33,055 bases of DNA. Origin: Myxococcales bacterium. GTDB taxonomy: Bacteria > Myxococcota_A > Bradymonadia > UBA7976 > UBA1532. The notes under the pieces are model-generated. The model did not search any database. It saw nothing but the letters and a program-made list of their open reading frames with translations, and was not told the origin of the DNA. Shown here one piece after another: positions 8,571-23,755 of this stretch (its first letter is position 1; the number at the start of each line of letters is the position of its first letter). A program made the translations under genes and the position numbers. The stretch is from assembly GCA_020633465.1 (NCBI GenBank), contig JACKDN010000053.1, forward strand, positions 1 through 33,055, written 5' to 3'.

Positions 8571-8902
8571 AGCCGACGCGGCGCGATCTGTTCGGGGCGC
8601 TGGCGGGCGCGGCGACGGTCAGCTGGCTGGCCCGCGACCGCGCCGTGGCCGACGCCGGCCGCGTGTGGGCGGGCGCGCCGGTGCGCCTGCGCTTCGACGA
8701 GGCGGACGCCTTCGCGCTCACGTTCTCGGATGGCCACCGCGCGACGGTAGCGGCGCCGGGCGGCGACGCGCGCTTCTTCGCGCCCGATCCGTCCTTGCCC
8801 GGCCTGTACGTGCTCACCTGCACGCCCCTGCGCGCCGGCCGCCCCTGCGGCGCGGCCGCGCAGGTGGAGGTGGTGCGCACGCGGCGGGTGTTCGGGGCCT
8901 GA
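8567..8902 (+). CDS. Small Tat-signal exported protein, unknown function
   Basis: This encodes 111 aa starting at a GTG that overlaps the HemJ-like stop (GTGA). The N-terminus T-R-R-D-L-F-G-A-L followed by a weak hydrophobic stretch fits a twin-arginine signal. The mature part of about 80 residues looks all-beta, has two Cys ('LTCTPLRAGRPCGAA', near residues 84 and 92), and resembles a cupredoxin-like or Ig-like module without an obvious metal site. Tat export fits a protein folded with a cofactor, but none can be named. Its place between a HemJ-like gene and the VWA-FHA gene suggests co-expression. Confidence 0.7.
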   Translation: MKPTRRDLFGALAGAATVSWLARDRAVADAGRVWAGAPVRLRFDEADAFALTFSDGHRATVAAPGGDARFFAPDPSLPGLYVLTCTPLRAGRPCGAAAQVEVVRTRRVFGA

Positions 8903-8906
8903 GAAC

Positions 8907-10517
8907 GTGCATCGCGTCCTCCTGCTGTTGCTCGCCCTGCTGTGGGCCACGCCCGCCGCCGCGCAGTACGGCCTGCGCATCAAGATCGATCGCTACCAGC
9001 GCGCGACGCTGCCCGAGGTCAAGCTGTGGGTGACCGTGCTCGACGGCACGCGCCCGGTGGACGCCTCGGTCTTCGACGGGTTCAGCGTCTTCGCCGACGG
9101 GCGGCTGGCCGAGGAGGCCACCTACGAGCCCTTCGACGCGCTGGGCGTGCCCTCGGCCGTCGCGTTGGTGGTCGAGGCGCCGGATCCCGTGTACTGGCAG
9201 GCGCTGACGGACGGGCTGACCAAGGGGTTCCGCGGCCTGCCGCAGGGCTCGCTGGTGTTCGGCATGGCGTCGGGCGTGCACGACGTGCGGCTGCCCGAGC
9301 GCGACTGGTCGTCGGACGCCGCCGCGCTGCCGGCCACGATGGCCGCCGAGGTGTCCGCGCGCCCGGCCGACGACACGCGCCTGCGCCAGACCCTCCGCGC
9401 GGCGCTCGAGGCGTTCCCGCTGGCGCCCGGCCTGGAGGCCGAGCCCAACGACCGGCTGCCGCCGCCCTATCAGGGCGAGGATCCGTTTCCCTTCGACCGC
9501 GTGCTGTACGTCGTGGCCCACCGCTCGCTGGTGCCCGCCGACGCGCGCGACCGCCCGGTGCCCGTCCTGCGCCACCTGGTCGACCTGGCGCGTCGCCGGG
9601 GCGTGCGCATCATGGCCGTCGGCGTCGTGCCCTTCGACCCCAGCGATCCCGCCGCGCTCGAGGCCGGCGAGGTGGACGAGGTCGACGATCCGTCGCGCGA
9701 TTTGAGCGTGCTGGCGCGCAAGACCGGGGGCACCTACCGCGGCGTGACGTCCTTCGACGACGTCGGGCGCGCCATGGCCGAGGCCCACGACGAGCTGCTC
9801 AACCGCGTGGTGGTGACCGCCGAGGCGCCCAGCCTGCGGCGCGGCGACCGGGCCTGGTTCGCGGTGCGGGCGCGGGTGCGCGGGCGGGCGCCGATCAACG
9901 CGCGCGAGTTCCCGGCGCGCATCGAGAACGAGCTCAGCTGGTTCGGCCGGGCGCTCGACTGGATCAGCGACACCTGGGAGAAGTGGCCCTGGTGGGCGCG
10001 CACGCTGGTGATCGCGATCGGCGCCCTGCTGGTGATCGCGCTGGTGCTGGTGGTGGTGATCAAGAAGACGCGCAAGCGGCGCAAGGCGCGCGACGCCGAG
10101 GCCAAGGCGCGGGCGGCCAAGCTCGAGGCGCGGGCGCCTTGCGCGGTGTGTGGCAACATGATGATGCCCGAGTGGACCGAGTGTCTGTTCTGCGCGCAGG
10201 CGGCCGCCGCCCAGCGGCCGATGCGGTTCCGGTTGGTGGGGCGCAACGGCGACTACACCGGGCGGGCGCTGCGCTTCGACAAGGAGCTGGTGGTGCTGGG
10301 CAGCGAGGCCCACTGCGACGTGCGGGTGATCGACCGGGGGGTCGCGCCCGAGCACTGCGGCCTGCGCGACCGCGGCAACGACGAGTTCGTGCTCAGCGAC
10401 TTCAACACCGACGCCGGCACCTGGGTCAACGGCCAGCGCATCGCACAGGTGCAGGTCCACGAGGGCGATCTGATCCGCGTGGGCGACACCGAGTTCATCT
10501 TCGGGATCGAGGCGTGA
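8907..10517 (+). CDS. VWA-like / TM / zinc ribbon / FHA membrane protein
   Basis: This encodes 536 aa starting at GTG. A signal peptide (about 1-20, ending A-A-A-Q) is followed by a periplasmic region of about 30-310 with a von Willebrand factor A-like core. The MIDAS is degenerate: where D-x-S-x-S is expected the strand reads 'VALVVEAPDPVYW'. A single TM helix spans about 362-386 and is followed by Lys/Arg, so the C-terminus is cytoplasmic. A Cys4 zinc ribbon (CAVC...CLFC, about 412-429) and an FHA domain (about 437-536; 'VLGSEAHCDVRV', 'GTWVNGQRI') complete it. FHA domains bind phosphothreonine, suggesting a protein that relays between periplasm and a Ser/Thr-kinase network. It overlaps the downstream amidase gene as GTGA, so the two products likely act together on the cell wall. 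Confidence 0.85.
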   Translation: MHRVLLLLLALLWATPAAAQYGLRIKIDRYQRATLPEVKLWVTVLDGTRPVDASVFDGFSVFADGRLAEEATYEPFDALGVPSAVALVVEAPDPVYWQALTDGLTKGFRGLPQGSLVFGMASGVHDVRLPERDWSSDAAALPATMAAEVSARPADDTRLRQTLRAALEAFPLAPGLEAEPNDRLPPPYQGEDPFPFDRVLYVVAHRSLVPADARDRPVPVLRHLVDLARRRGVRIMAVGVVPFDPSDPAALEAGEVDEVDDPSRDLSVLARKTGGTYRGVTSFDDVGRAMAEAHDELLNRVVVTAEAPSLRRGDRAWFAVRARVRGRAPINAREFPARIENELSWFGRALDWISDTWEKWPWWARTLVIAIGALLVIALVLVVVIKKTRKRRKARDAEAKARAAKLEARAPCAVCGNMMMPEWTECLFCAQAAAAQRPMRFRLVGRNGDYTGRALRFDKELVVLGSEAHCDVRVIDRGVAPEHCGLRDRGNDEFVLSDFNTDAGTWVNGQRIAQVQVHEGDLIRVGDTEFIFGIEA

Positions 10518-12496
10518 CGACAGGCAACGACTTCCTGGTCTACGACAGCTCGCGCACCGAGAGCATCGGCACGCGGGTGATCACCTACAAAGAGCCGGGG
10601 GCGCTCAGCTTCTACGAGCCGCCCATCGCGCCGCCGCGCCGCAACTTCCTGCCCAAGGGGCGGCTGCTGAAGGATCAGGATCGCGAGCGGCAGGTGCGGC
10701 AGATCCTGCTGCACCACGACGGGCACGACTCGGCCAACGAGACCTTCCGCACGCTGATCCACCGGGGCCTGTCGACGCACCTCATCATCGACTGGGAGGG
10801 CGTGGTGTGGCAGCCGCTGGCGCTGTACGACATGGCCTACCACGCGGCGCAGGTGAACGAGATCGCCATCGGCATCGACCTGAACAACCCGATCCACCCG
10901 GACCGGCAGCGGGGCAGCCGCGGCCACCGGCCGCCGCCGTCGGCGGCGATGATCAACGGGCGGCGGCACGTGGCGGTGGGGTACACCGACGCGCAGTACC
11001 GGGCGCTGGTGCAGGTGATCAACGGGCTGCAGCGCATCTTCCGGGGCATCAAGGCCGAGGCGCCGATCGGGCCCGACGGCGGGGTGCTGGACCGCAAGCT
11101 GGCGGCGCCGACGGCGTTCAGCGGGGTGCTGGGGCACTGGCACGTGTCGGCGACGAAGTGGGATCCCGGACCGGGGTTCGACTGGGAGCGCGTGCTGATC
11201 GCGCTGCGCGGCAACAGCTTCAACTTCCCGGTGACGCTGCCCGGCACCGAGAACCTGGCGCGCATGCCGAAGCAGCGGGCGCTGAACCTGAGCGAGCCGT
11301 ACTTCGACCACATCGAGCAGGGGGACGGCGGGTACTTCCCGCTGGGCGCCGGGCAGGCCTGGCACACGGGCGTGCACCTGCGGGTGGACGAGGGGACGCC
11401 GGTGACGGCGCCGGCCAACGGGCACGTGGTGGTGGCGCGCAACGCGCGGCCGGACGTGAAGCTGGGCAGCCCCAACGTGGTGGTCATCCGGCACGAGCCC
11501 AAGGTGGCCGGGACGACGATCAAGTTCTTCTCGGTGCTGTCGCACCTGCGCTACGTGCCGTTCACCGGCGACGAGACGAAGGTGCCGGCGTGGATGCGCA
11601 AGCTGGCGGCGAAGGGCGGCGAGTACAACTGGACCGGCCCCGACCAGCCGCCCGCGCTGCCCGGCTTCGAGCCGCTGAAGCGCGAGGACGTGGCGCTGGC
11701 CGACATCCCGGTCGAGGCGGGCGAGGTGATCGGGTACGTCGGCACGTTCAACCCGGCGCTGGACGACGGGCCGGGCAGCCCCGAGCCCAAGCCGCTGCTC
11801 GACTTCGCGTTGGTGTCGCAGTCGCCGGTGCTGCCCGATCAGCTGGGGCTGTTGTTCGTCGACGAGGACGAGGACGAGGACATCCTGTGCAACGCGCGCA
11901 CGGTGTGGCGCCACGTCGTCGACGATCCCGAGGCGCTGCGCGGCCTGACCGAGGGCGGTTATCCCGTGCCGCCGTCGGTGATCCAGGAGTTCTACCAGTC
12001 GAAGGCGCTGCGCCGTGAGTTCCGGTACATGGCGGTGAAGCACGCGACCGAGTGGAGCGCGCGCACCGACTTCACCGGCCTGTTCGGCGGCGGCGTCGAG
12101 TTCGAGTGGTACCTCGAGCGGCAGGTGCGCGACTTCCTCGGGCGGTACCAGAAGTTCTTCTGGTGGGACGAAGAGGTGACCGCGCACACGGGCCTGCCCG
12201 CGGACCGCCGCGTGTGGGCGTATCACCCGATCATGTTGCTGGTGCGCATGGCCAAGCTCGAGGCGCGCAAGGCCTTCGATCCCGGCGACGCCGGCCCGGT
12301 CGAAGGCGTCGCCGACCTCGACCGAGCGCGCCGCGAAGACGCCGCGTTGGAGGCAGAGCAGGGCGAGGCGGGCGGCCACGGCGGCGAGATCCAGGTGAAG
12401 GGCTTCGACGTGGACGAGGCCCGCCAGCAGACCCGCGACGCCGTCGACGACGCTTGGCTGAACAGCTGGGATCCCGGGGAGTGGCAGCCGGAGTAG
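10514..12496 (+). CDS. N-acetylmuramoyl-L-alanine amidase with degenerate M23-like domain
   Basis: This encodes 660 aa with a GTG start inside the preceding stop. Residues about 55-240 form an amidase_2/PGRP domain: 'ILLHHDGHD' near 64 gives one zinc His, and 'GHWHVSATKWDPGPGFDW' near 206-223 matches the family's second His plus K-x-D-P-G block. Residues about 275-440 resemble a peptidase M23 (LytM) fold: 'WHTGVHLRVDEGTPVTAPANGHVVV'-type start, later 'SHLR'. However, the usual H-x3-D reads H-x3-H, and the terminal H-L-H strand reads L-L-D-F-A-L, so this domain is probably not catalytic. A C-terminal region of about 450-660 is unrecognised and ends in acidic, Gln-rich helices. No signal peptide is visible, so how it reaches the wall is unclear. 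Confidence 0.8.
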   Translation: MTTGNDFLVYDSSRTESIGTRVITYKEPGALSFYEPPIAPPRRNFLPKGRLLKDQDRERQVRQILLHHDGHDSANETFRTLIHRGLSTHLIIDWEGVVWQPLALYDMAYHAAQVNEIAIGIDLNNPIHPDRQRGSRGHRPPPSAAMINGRRHVAVGYTDAQYRALVQVINGLQRIFRGIKAEAPIGPDGGVLDRKLAAPTAFSGVLGHWHVSATKWDPGPGFDWERVLIALRGNSFNFPVTLPGTENLARMPKQRALNLSEPYFDHIEQGDGGYFPLGAGQAWHTGVHLRVDEGTPVTAPANGHVVVARNARPDVKLGSPNVVVIRHEPKVAGTTIKFFSVLSHLRYVPFTGDETKVPAWMRKLAAKGGEYNWTGPDQPPALPGFEPLKREDVALADIPVEAGEVIGYVGTFNPALDDGPGSPEPKPLLDFALVSQSPVLPDQLGLLFVDEDEDEDILCNARTVWRHVVDDPEALRGLTEGGYPVPPSVIQEFYQSKALRREFRYMAVKHATEWSARTDFTGLFGGGVEFEWYLERQVRDFLGRYQKFFWWDEEVTAHTGLPADRRVWAYHPIMLLVRMAKLEARKAFDPGDAGPVEGVADLDRARREDAALEAEQGEAGGHGGEIQVKGFDVDEARQQTRDAVDDAWLNSWDPGEWQPE

Positions 12497-12540
12497 GGGC
12501 GGTGTTGGCGGGGGGCGGGGGGCTGTGCGATCCTCCGCGC

Positions 12541-13626
12541 ATGAAGCGACCCTACGTCGAGCGGCTGCGCGTCCAGAACTACGGCTGTGTGCAGGACTGC
12601 GAGCTGACGCTCTCGCCGCTGCACGCGCTGGTGGGGCCCAACGACAGCGGCAAGAGCACGCTGTTGGCGGCGTTGGAGACGTTGGGGCTGTTGGGTGCAG
12701 CTGATCGAGGTCGTCGCGACGCGGGCCGAGCCAAGCAGTTGTTCGCACGCTTCGCCGGGCTGGTCCCTGGCAACGAGCGCCAGTTTGGGGTGGTCGTCGC
12801 TGCGGCGACTTGGCGTGTTCGCAATCAGCGGGGCGAAATCCGCGAGGCCGTCGAGGGCGATCGACCGGGAGCATTCATGCAGTTTCGACTGGATGCCCCG
12901 ATGCCGAGCGCGATCATTGATCAGGGTTCGCCGCACAGCCCGCACGGCCTGATCCGTGCGGCCATCGCCGGCGCCACCCTCCTCCGCCTCGATCCCGACG
13001 CGCTTCGCGCCCCCGCCCCGCTGATCCCGGACGGCCAGTCCGTGCGCTTCGCTGATGATCGGGGCCGTGGCCTGCCCGCGATCTACGATGCTCTCCAGAC
13101 CCGCGACATCCAGCTCATCGCCGATCTCAACCGCGAGCTGCAGGGCCTCTTCCCCGCGTTCAAGTCGCTGCGGTTGCGCAACACCGACGCTCAGCAGAAG
13201 GCCATCGGGGCGGTGCTGCAGGACGGCACCGAGGTCGCCGCCAGCGAGCTCAGCGAGGGCATGCTCTACTACCTCGCGCTCGCCGCGCTCCCGCACCTCG
13301 ACCCGACGCCGCTGGTCCTCATCGAGGAGCCCGAGAACGGCCTGCACCCCGCCCGCATCGCCGACGTGATGAAGGTGCTGCGCGCCGTCTCCGAGACGAC
13401 CCAGATCATCATGGCGACGCACAGCCCGCTGGTGATCAACGAGCTCGAAGGCCACGAAGTCTCCGTCATCACGCGCGACCCGAAGTCCGGTACGCAGGCG
13501 GTCCTGCTGAAGGACACACCGAACTACGAAGCCCGCTCGAAGGCCTACGCCAACGGCGAGCTGTGGTTGAACTACTGCGACGGTGAGGCCGAGGCGCCGC
13601 TGGTGCAGGGTGGCCCGCGTCCGTGA
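12541..13626 (+). CDS. ABC/OLD-like AAA ATPase (AAA_21 type)
   Basis: This encodes a 361-aa single ATPase domain. Walker A is G-P-N-D-S-G-K-S-T near residue 31. An ABC-like signature E-L-S-E-G-M-L-Y-Y lies near 239, Walker B L-V-L-I-E-E-P-E-N-G-L-H-P near 259, and a switch His in M-A-T-H-S-P near 293. This is the SMC-like AAA_15/AAA_21 class found in OLD, PtuA, AriA and AbiLi. No Toprim or nuclease domain is fused to it; that role is probably taken by the overlapping next gene. The ATG has no evident Shine-Dalgarno site. Third codon positions carry more A/T than neighbouring genes in places, consistent with transfer. Confidence 0.85.
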   Translation: MKRPYVERLRVQNYGCVQDCELTLSPLHALVGPNDSGKSTLLAALETLGLLGAADRGRRDAGRAKQLFARFAGLVPGNERQFGVVVAAATWRVRNQRGEIREAVEGDRPGAFMQFRLDAPMPSAIIDQGSPHSPHGLIRAAIAGATLLRLDPDALRAPAPLIPDGQSVRFADDRGRGLPAIYDALQTRDIQLIADLNRELQGLFPAFKSLRLRNTDAQQKAIGAVLQDGTEVAASELSEGMLYYLALAALPHLDPTPLVLIEEPENGLHPARIADVMKVLRAVSETTQIIMATHSPLVINELEGHEVSVITRDPKSGTQAVLLKDTPNYEARSKAYANGELWLNYCDGEAEAPLVQGGPRP

Positions 13627-14237
13627 AGCGGCTCCGCATTTTCCTCGCCGGCGAGGGCCGGCACGAACTGGGCGGCTGGTGGCACGAAGCGCCCTACGTC
13701 GACCCCGCGGAGTGCGGCGTTCTCGAAGCGCTGGTGCGGCGCGTGGCCGCCGACGACATCGAGGTCGTCGGAGCACGCATGTGGTCGAAGGCGGGCCACT
13801 ATCGGTCTGGTGGTCGGGCTGGCAGGGAGGAGCGGACGGTCGTTCGCTTGTTTCTTGACGCGGCCGAGTCGGGTGCTGACGTCTTGGTGTTTGTCCGAGA
13901 TGTCGACGCCTACGACGATCGAACGGACGAAGTAGACTCCGGCATGAAGAAGGGCGCCGAACTGGAGCCCGGCCTCAGTGTCGTCGGTGGAGTGGCCGTC
14001 CGAGTGATTGAGGGCTGGCTGCTGGCGCTGCGGCAGGAGCGGCAGTCCGAGCGTTGGCAGAAGGAGCCGGCCAAGGATCGTGTCAAGGCCGTCGGCCTCA
14101 CCTGCACCGCCGACATGGTCGAGTGCGTCCGCGCGGCCGACCTCGACCGCCTGCCCCCCGACGCCCACTCACTGCGCGCCTGGCTCGACCAGGCCCGCGC
14201 CGTCTTCGCCTCTCAGCAGCCGCCTTCGCAGCGGTAG
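13623..14237 (+). CDS. Toprim-like putative effector (DUF4276/RloB-like)
   Basis: This encodes 204 aa with a GTG start overlapping the ATPase stop (GTGA). Two Toprim-style motifs are visible: the first strand 'IFLAGEGRHEL' with Glu11 in the hhxEG context, and 'VLVFVRDVDAYDDR' near residue 95, an aspartate-rich D-x-D strand. The middle ('VAVRVIEGWLLAL') matches the E-x-W/L block seen in DUF4276-like proteins. Toprim domains hold Mg2+ and cut nucleic acid or transfer phosphoryl groups. Paired with the ATPase it resembles PARIS (AriA/AriB) or AbiL/RloB-type defence modules, but I cannot assign it to a named type. The 3' end overlaps the converging sigma-factor remnant by 25 bp. Codon use in 13790-14060 is noticeably less GC-biased. 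Confidence 0.7.
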   Translation: MKRLRIFLAGEGRHELGGWWHEAPYVDPAECGVLEALVRRVAADDIEVVGARMWSKAGHYRSGGRAGREERTVVRLFLDAAESGADVLVFVRDVDAYDDRTDEVDSGMKKGAELEPGLSVVGGVAVRVIEGWLLALRQERQSERWQKEPAKDRVKAVGLTCTADMVECVRAADLDRLPPDAHSLRAWLDQARAVFASQQPPSQR

Positions 14238-14493
14238 TCGACGACGCCGCCGCGGCGGTCGCGGTCGATGGTGCAGCAGGCTTCGAGGGTGGCGGGCGCG
14301 GGTGCGCTGGACGCGGGTGCGGAAGCCGCTGGGGCTGAGGCCCAGGCGGTGGTGCAGGCGCTCGAAGACGTCCTGCGTGACGTCGTCGGCTTCGCAGCCG
14401 CTGATGCGCCGCCACACGTCGTCGCCACACGTCGCCGTACAGCGCCGCCACGCCGTCAGGCGCCTCGTGGCGCCGAACCTCAGCTCCGGTCAC
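14213..14493 (-). pseudogene. Remnant of a sigma-70-family (ECF-like) RNA polymerase sigma factor
   Basis: Reading from GTG 14493, the first frame gives 'GVAALYGDVWRR'. After a shift the second frame gives 'WRRISGCEADDVTQDVFERL', which is sigma region 2 (the D-D-V-T-Q-D-V-F core). A third frame gives a Cys-containing C-terminus 'TIDRDRRGGVVDYRCEGGC' ending in TGA at 14213, with coding-like third-position C. The first shift is explained by the 13-bp duplication at 14411-14436. Even after repair only about 90 codons remain, against the usual 170-200, so an internal piece, including region 4, also seems lost. The start overlaps the end of the TPR gene, so it was once in one operon with it. Confidence 0.6.
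14411..14436. repeat. 13-bp tandem duplication causing a frameshift
   Basis: GCCACACGTCGTC at 14411-14423 is followed at once by GCCACACGTCGCC at 14424-14436, identical at 12 of 13 positions. Removing one copy joins the two reading frames of the sigma-factor remnant into 'LYGDVWRRISGC'. Because 13 is not a multiple of 3, the duplication breaks the frame. Confidence 0.75.
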
Positions 14494-16417
14494 CCATCAG
14501 CCGCCCGGACAGCGCCTCGATGGCTGGCGCCAGCTGCTCGCGCGTGGCCACCGGCATGGCCGACACCAGCGCGTCCAGCGTCCGCTGCAGCAGCGCGACG
14601 CCCCGGCGGCTGCCCTTGCGCAGGTTGAGCGTCAGCGAGTCGCCCAGCAGACCCAGCGCGTCGTCGAAGCGGCCTAGCTCGGCCAACGCGCGCGCCGCGC
14701 CCTCGACGCTGGCAGCGAGCCCCAGCACGTCGCCGGCCTGCTGCTGCACGCCCAGCGCCCGCTCGAACCAGGTCAGGGCTTCGGCGGGCGCGCGGCGCAG
14801 CAGCTCCAGGCGTCCCATGGTCTCCCACGTGCGCGCCCGCTCGCGCTCGAGCCCCAGCTCGGCGTACGCCTCGGCCGCGCGCGTCGCGTGCTCGAGACCC
14901 ACCCGCACCGCGTCGGCCGCCCGTCCGGGGCGCGCCTCGGCGTGCAGCGGCAGCCGCGCGATCAGATGATCCGTCTCGGCCAGCTCGAAGCGCGCCTCGT
15001 CGTCCTCGGCCGCCTGCGCGTGGAACACCTGCCGCGACGCCTCGAGCAGGCCGTGCGCCCGCACCGGATCGCCCAGGCGCACCCACACCGCGGCCTGATC
15101 GTTGAACAGCCGCGCCGCCTCGACCGGCTGGCCCGCCGCCTCGAGCCCGCGCGCCGCCTCGGTCAGCAGCGTCAGCGCCCCGTCCAGCGCCTCGGTCGTG
15201 CCGATGTCGAACAACACCTGCGCGTGCCCCTGCGCGACCCGCGCCGCGAGCCCGGCGTCGTCGCCCGGCTGCAACAGCGCCTGGGCCTGCTCGATCGTCT
15301 CGAGCGCGCCCTCGAGCGTGAAGTCGTGCCCCGGGCCCACCGACGCCGCCTGGTAGCGCGCCAGCTCGGTCAGCAGCTCGACGCGCTTGTGCCGGCGCAC
15401 CCCGCTGTGGGGCAGCTTGTCCAGGGCGTCGATGGCCTGCCGCACGTAGCGCACCGCCTGGGTGGGCGCGCCGACGCTGGCGGCCTCGCCGGCGGCCGCC
15501 AGCAGGTGATCGATCGCCTGCGGCCAGGCGCCGGCGTCGGCCAGGTGCTGGGCCGCGCGCCCCGCGTCGGGCGGCGGATCGGGCGGGGGTGGGGTGGGGG
15601 CCGGCTTGGCCTCGGTGGGGGCGAGCAGCCGCGCGAGGCGCAGGTTCCACGCGCGCGCGACGGAGGGCAGCAGGCCGCCCAGCAGCGCCTCGCGGTCGGC
15701 CGGGTTGAGGCGGAAGCGGGCCTCGCCGTCGTCCTCGAGCGCGACGCCCGCGTCGGCGGCCACCTGCAGCGCGTCGAGCACCGCGTCCGGGGCGTGCTCG
15801 AGCAGCGCGCCGACGGTGGCGGCGTCGAAGGCGTCCCCGGCCAGGGCGCCCGCGCGCAGCACGCGGCGGACCGGATCGGGCAGCGGGGGCAGGGCGGCGG
15901 GCGCCGGCTGGTCGTCGGCGGTGATCACCGCGTCGTTGCCTTCGACCCGCCGCAGCGCGTCGAGCAGCTCGGCCGCGGCCCCGCCGTCGGCGCGTCGCGC
16001 CACCAGGATCAGCGGCAGGCGCAGGCGCCCGGGCGCGCGGATCCACCGGCTGAGCAGGTCGAGCGTGGCCGGATCGGCCGCGTCGACCGCGTCGAGCACC
16101 AGCACCGCGGCGGTGGTGTCGGCCAGGTGGTTGAAGGCCTCGAGCAGGCCGTCGGGGTCGTCCTCGGCGGTCGCTTCGCCCAGCAGCGTGCGGCGCAGGC
16201 CGGCGCGTACGCGATCGGTGGCGAGGTCGAGCAGGGGCAGGCGCGTGCCCAGCAGATCGTCGGCGCGGCGGCGGGCGGCGCGCAGCGGGCCGAGGGGCCC
16301 GCCGGGGCTGTCGCAGGCGACGCGCAGCTCGACCTTGCCGGCGGGCAGGCGGGGCGGGGGCGCGCCGACCAGCGCCAGGGGGCGGGCGCGCTCGATGCGG
16401 GCGGCGATGCGATCCAT
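14480..16417 (-). CDS. TPR protein with degenerate NTPase-like N-terminal domain
   Basis: This encodes 645 aa. The N-terminal 250 residues resemble a STAND/AAA_16-type NTPase. The P-loop position reads 'LVGAPPPRLPAGKVEL', lacking G-x4-G-K-S/T, while a Walker B-like strand 'AAVLVLDAVDAADPATLDLL' is present, so ATP hydrolysis is doubtful. After a Pro-rich linker near residue 290, about 310-640 is a series of TPR-like helical pairs ('EAARLFNDQAAVWVRLGD', 'AEAYAELGLERERARTWETMG', 'ALTWFERALGVQQQAGD'). The start at ATG 16417 is set by GGAGGTC just upstream rather than the TTG at 16447. The sigma-factor remnant overlaps its 3' end, suggesting a former regulator-plus-sigma operon. Confidence 0.8.
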   Translation of the reverse strand: MDRIAARIERARPLALVGAPPPRLPAGKVELRVACDSPGGPLGPLRAARRRADDLLGTRLPLLDLATDRVRAGLRRTLLGEATAEDDPDGLLEAFNHLADTTAAVLVLDAVDAADPATLDLLSRWIRAPGRLRLPLILVARRADGGAAAELLDALRRVEGNDAVITADDQPAPAALPPLPDPVRRVLRAGALAGDAFDAATVGALLEHAPDAVLDALQVAADAGVALEDDGEARFRLNPADREALLGGLLPSVARAWNLRLARLLAPTEAKPAPTPPPPDPPPDAGRAAQHLADAGAWPQAIDHLLAAAGEAASVGAPTQAVRYVRQAIDALDKLPHSGVRRHKRVELLTELARYQAASVGPGHDFTLEGALETIEQAQALLQPGDDAGLAARVAQGHAQVLFDIGTTEALDGALTLLTEAARGLEAAGQPVEAARLFNDQAAVWVRLGDPVRAHGLLEASRQVFHAQAAEDDEARFELAETDHLIARLPLHAEARPGRAADAVRVGLEHATRAAEAYAELGLERERARTWETMGRLELLRRAPAEALTWFERALGVQQQAGDVLGLAASVEGAARALAELGRFDDALGLLGDSLTLNLRKGSRRGVALLQRTLDALVSAMPVATREQLAPAIEALSGRLMGDRS

Positions 16418-16420
16418 GGT

Positions 16421-16427
16421 GACCTCC
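16421..16427 (-). promoter_or_regulatory. Shine-Dalgarno site fixing the start at 16417
   Basis: On the minus strand GGAGGTC ends 3 nt before the ATG at 16417. It supports this start over the more upstream in-frame TTG at 16447. Confidence 0.65.
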
Positions 16428-16658
16428 GGCGACCGGGGCGCCGACAATCTTTAGCAAAGCGCGATCCAGCGCCCGCGCGGGCACCTCCCAGAACACCTGT
16501 CACCCTTCGGTGCCGCTCGACGCGCGGCATCCCGACGCGCCGACGCGCGTCTGTTCATGGAAGGGAGGGGCAGGTTCCAAGCGGCTTCGCGCACGAATTG
16601 GCACCGTAACGCTCCGCATTGTTAGTCTTCCGCCGTCGACCCTGGGGAGGGGACCATC

Positions 16659-20453
<3,795 letters not shown>

Positions 20454-20463
20454 GCCCGGTTGT

Positions 20464-20471
20464 GGGGGAGG
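20464..20471 (+). promoter_or_regulatory. Shine-Dalgarno site favouring a GTG start at 20477
   Basis: GGGGGAGG lies 5 nt before the GTG at 20477. This start gives a compact signal peptide beginning with Arg-Arg. The alternative in-frame ATG at 20450 overlaps the upstream stop and would add nine residues. Confidence 0.5.
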
Positions 20472-20476
20472 ATGCC

Positions 20477-23752
<3,276 letters not shown>

Positions 23753-23755
<3 letters not shown>

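Noticed and set aside
10253..12874. 873-aa minus-strand frame across the FHA, amidase and ATPase genes
   Set aside because: No motifs, crosses two real gene boundaries, and its composition is that of a mirror frame.
16598..16626. Possible promoter upstream of the VWA/MopE gene (TTGGCA, 17 bp, GTTAGT), also resembling a sigma-54 -24 element
   Set aside because: The -10 match is weak, and the GG to GC distance is 14 nt rather than the 10 needed for sigma-54. Not strong enough to annotate.
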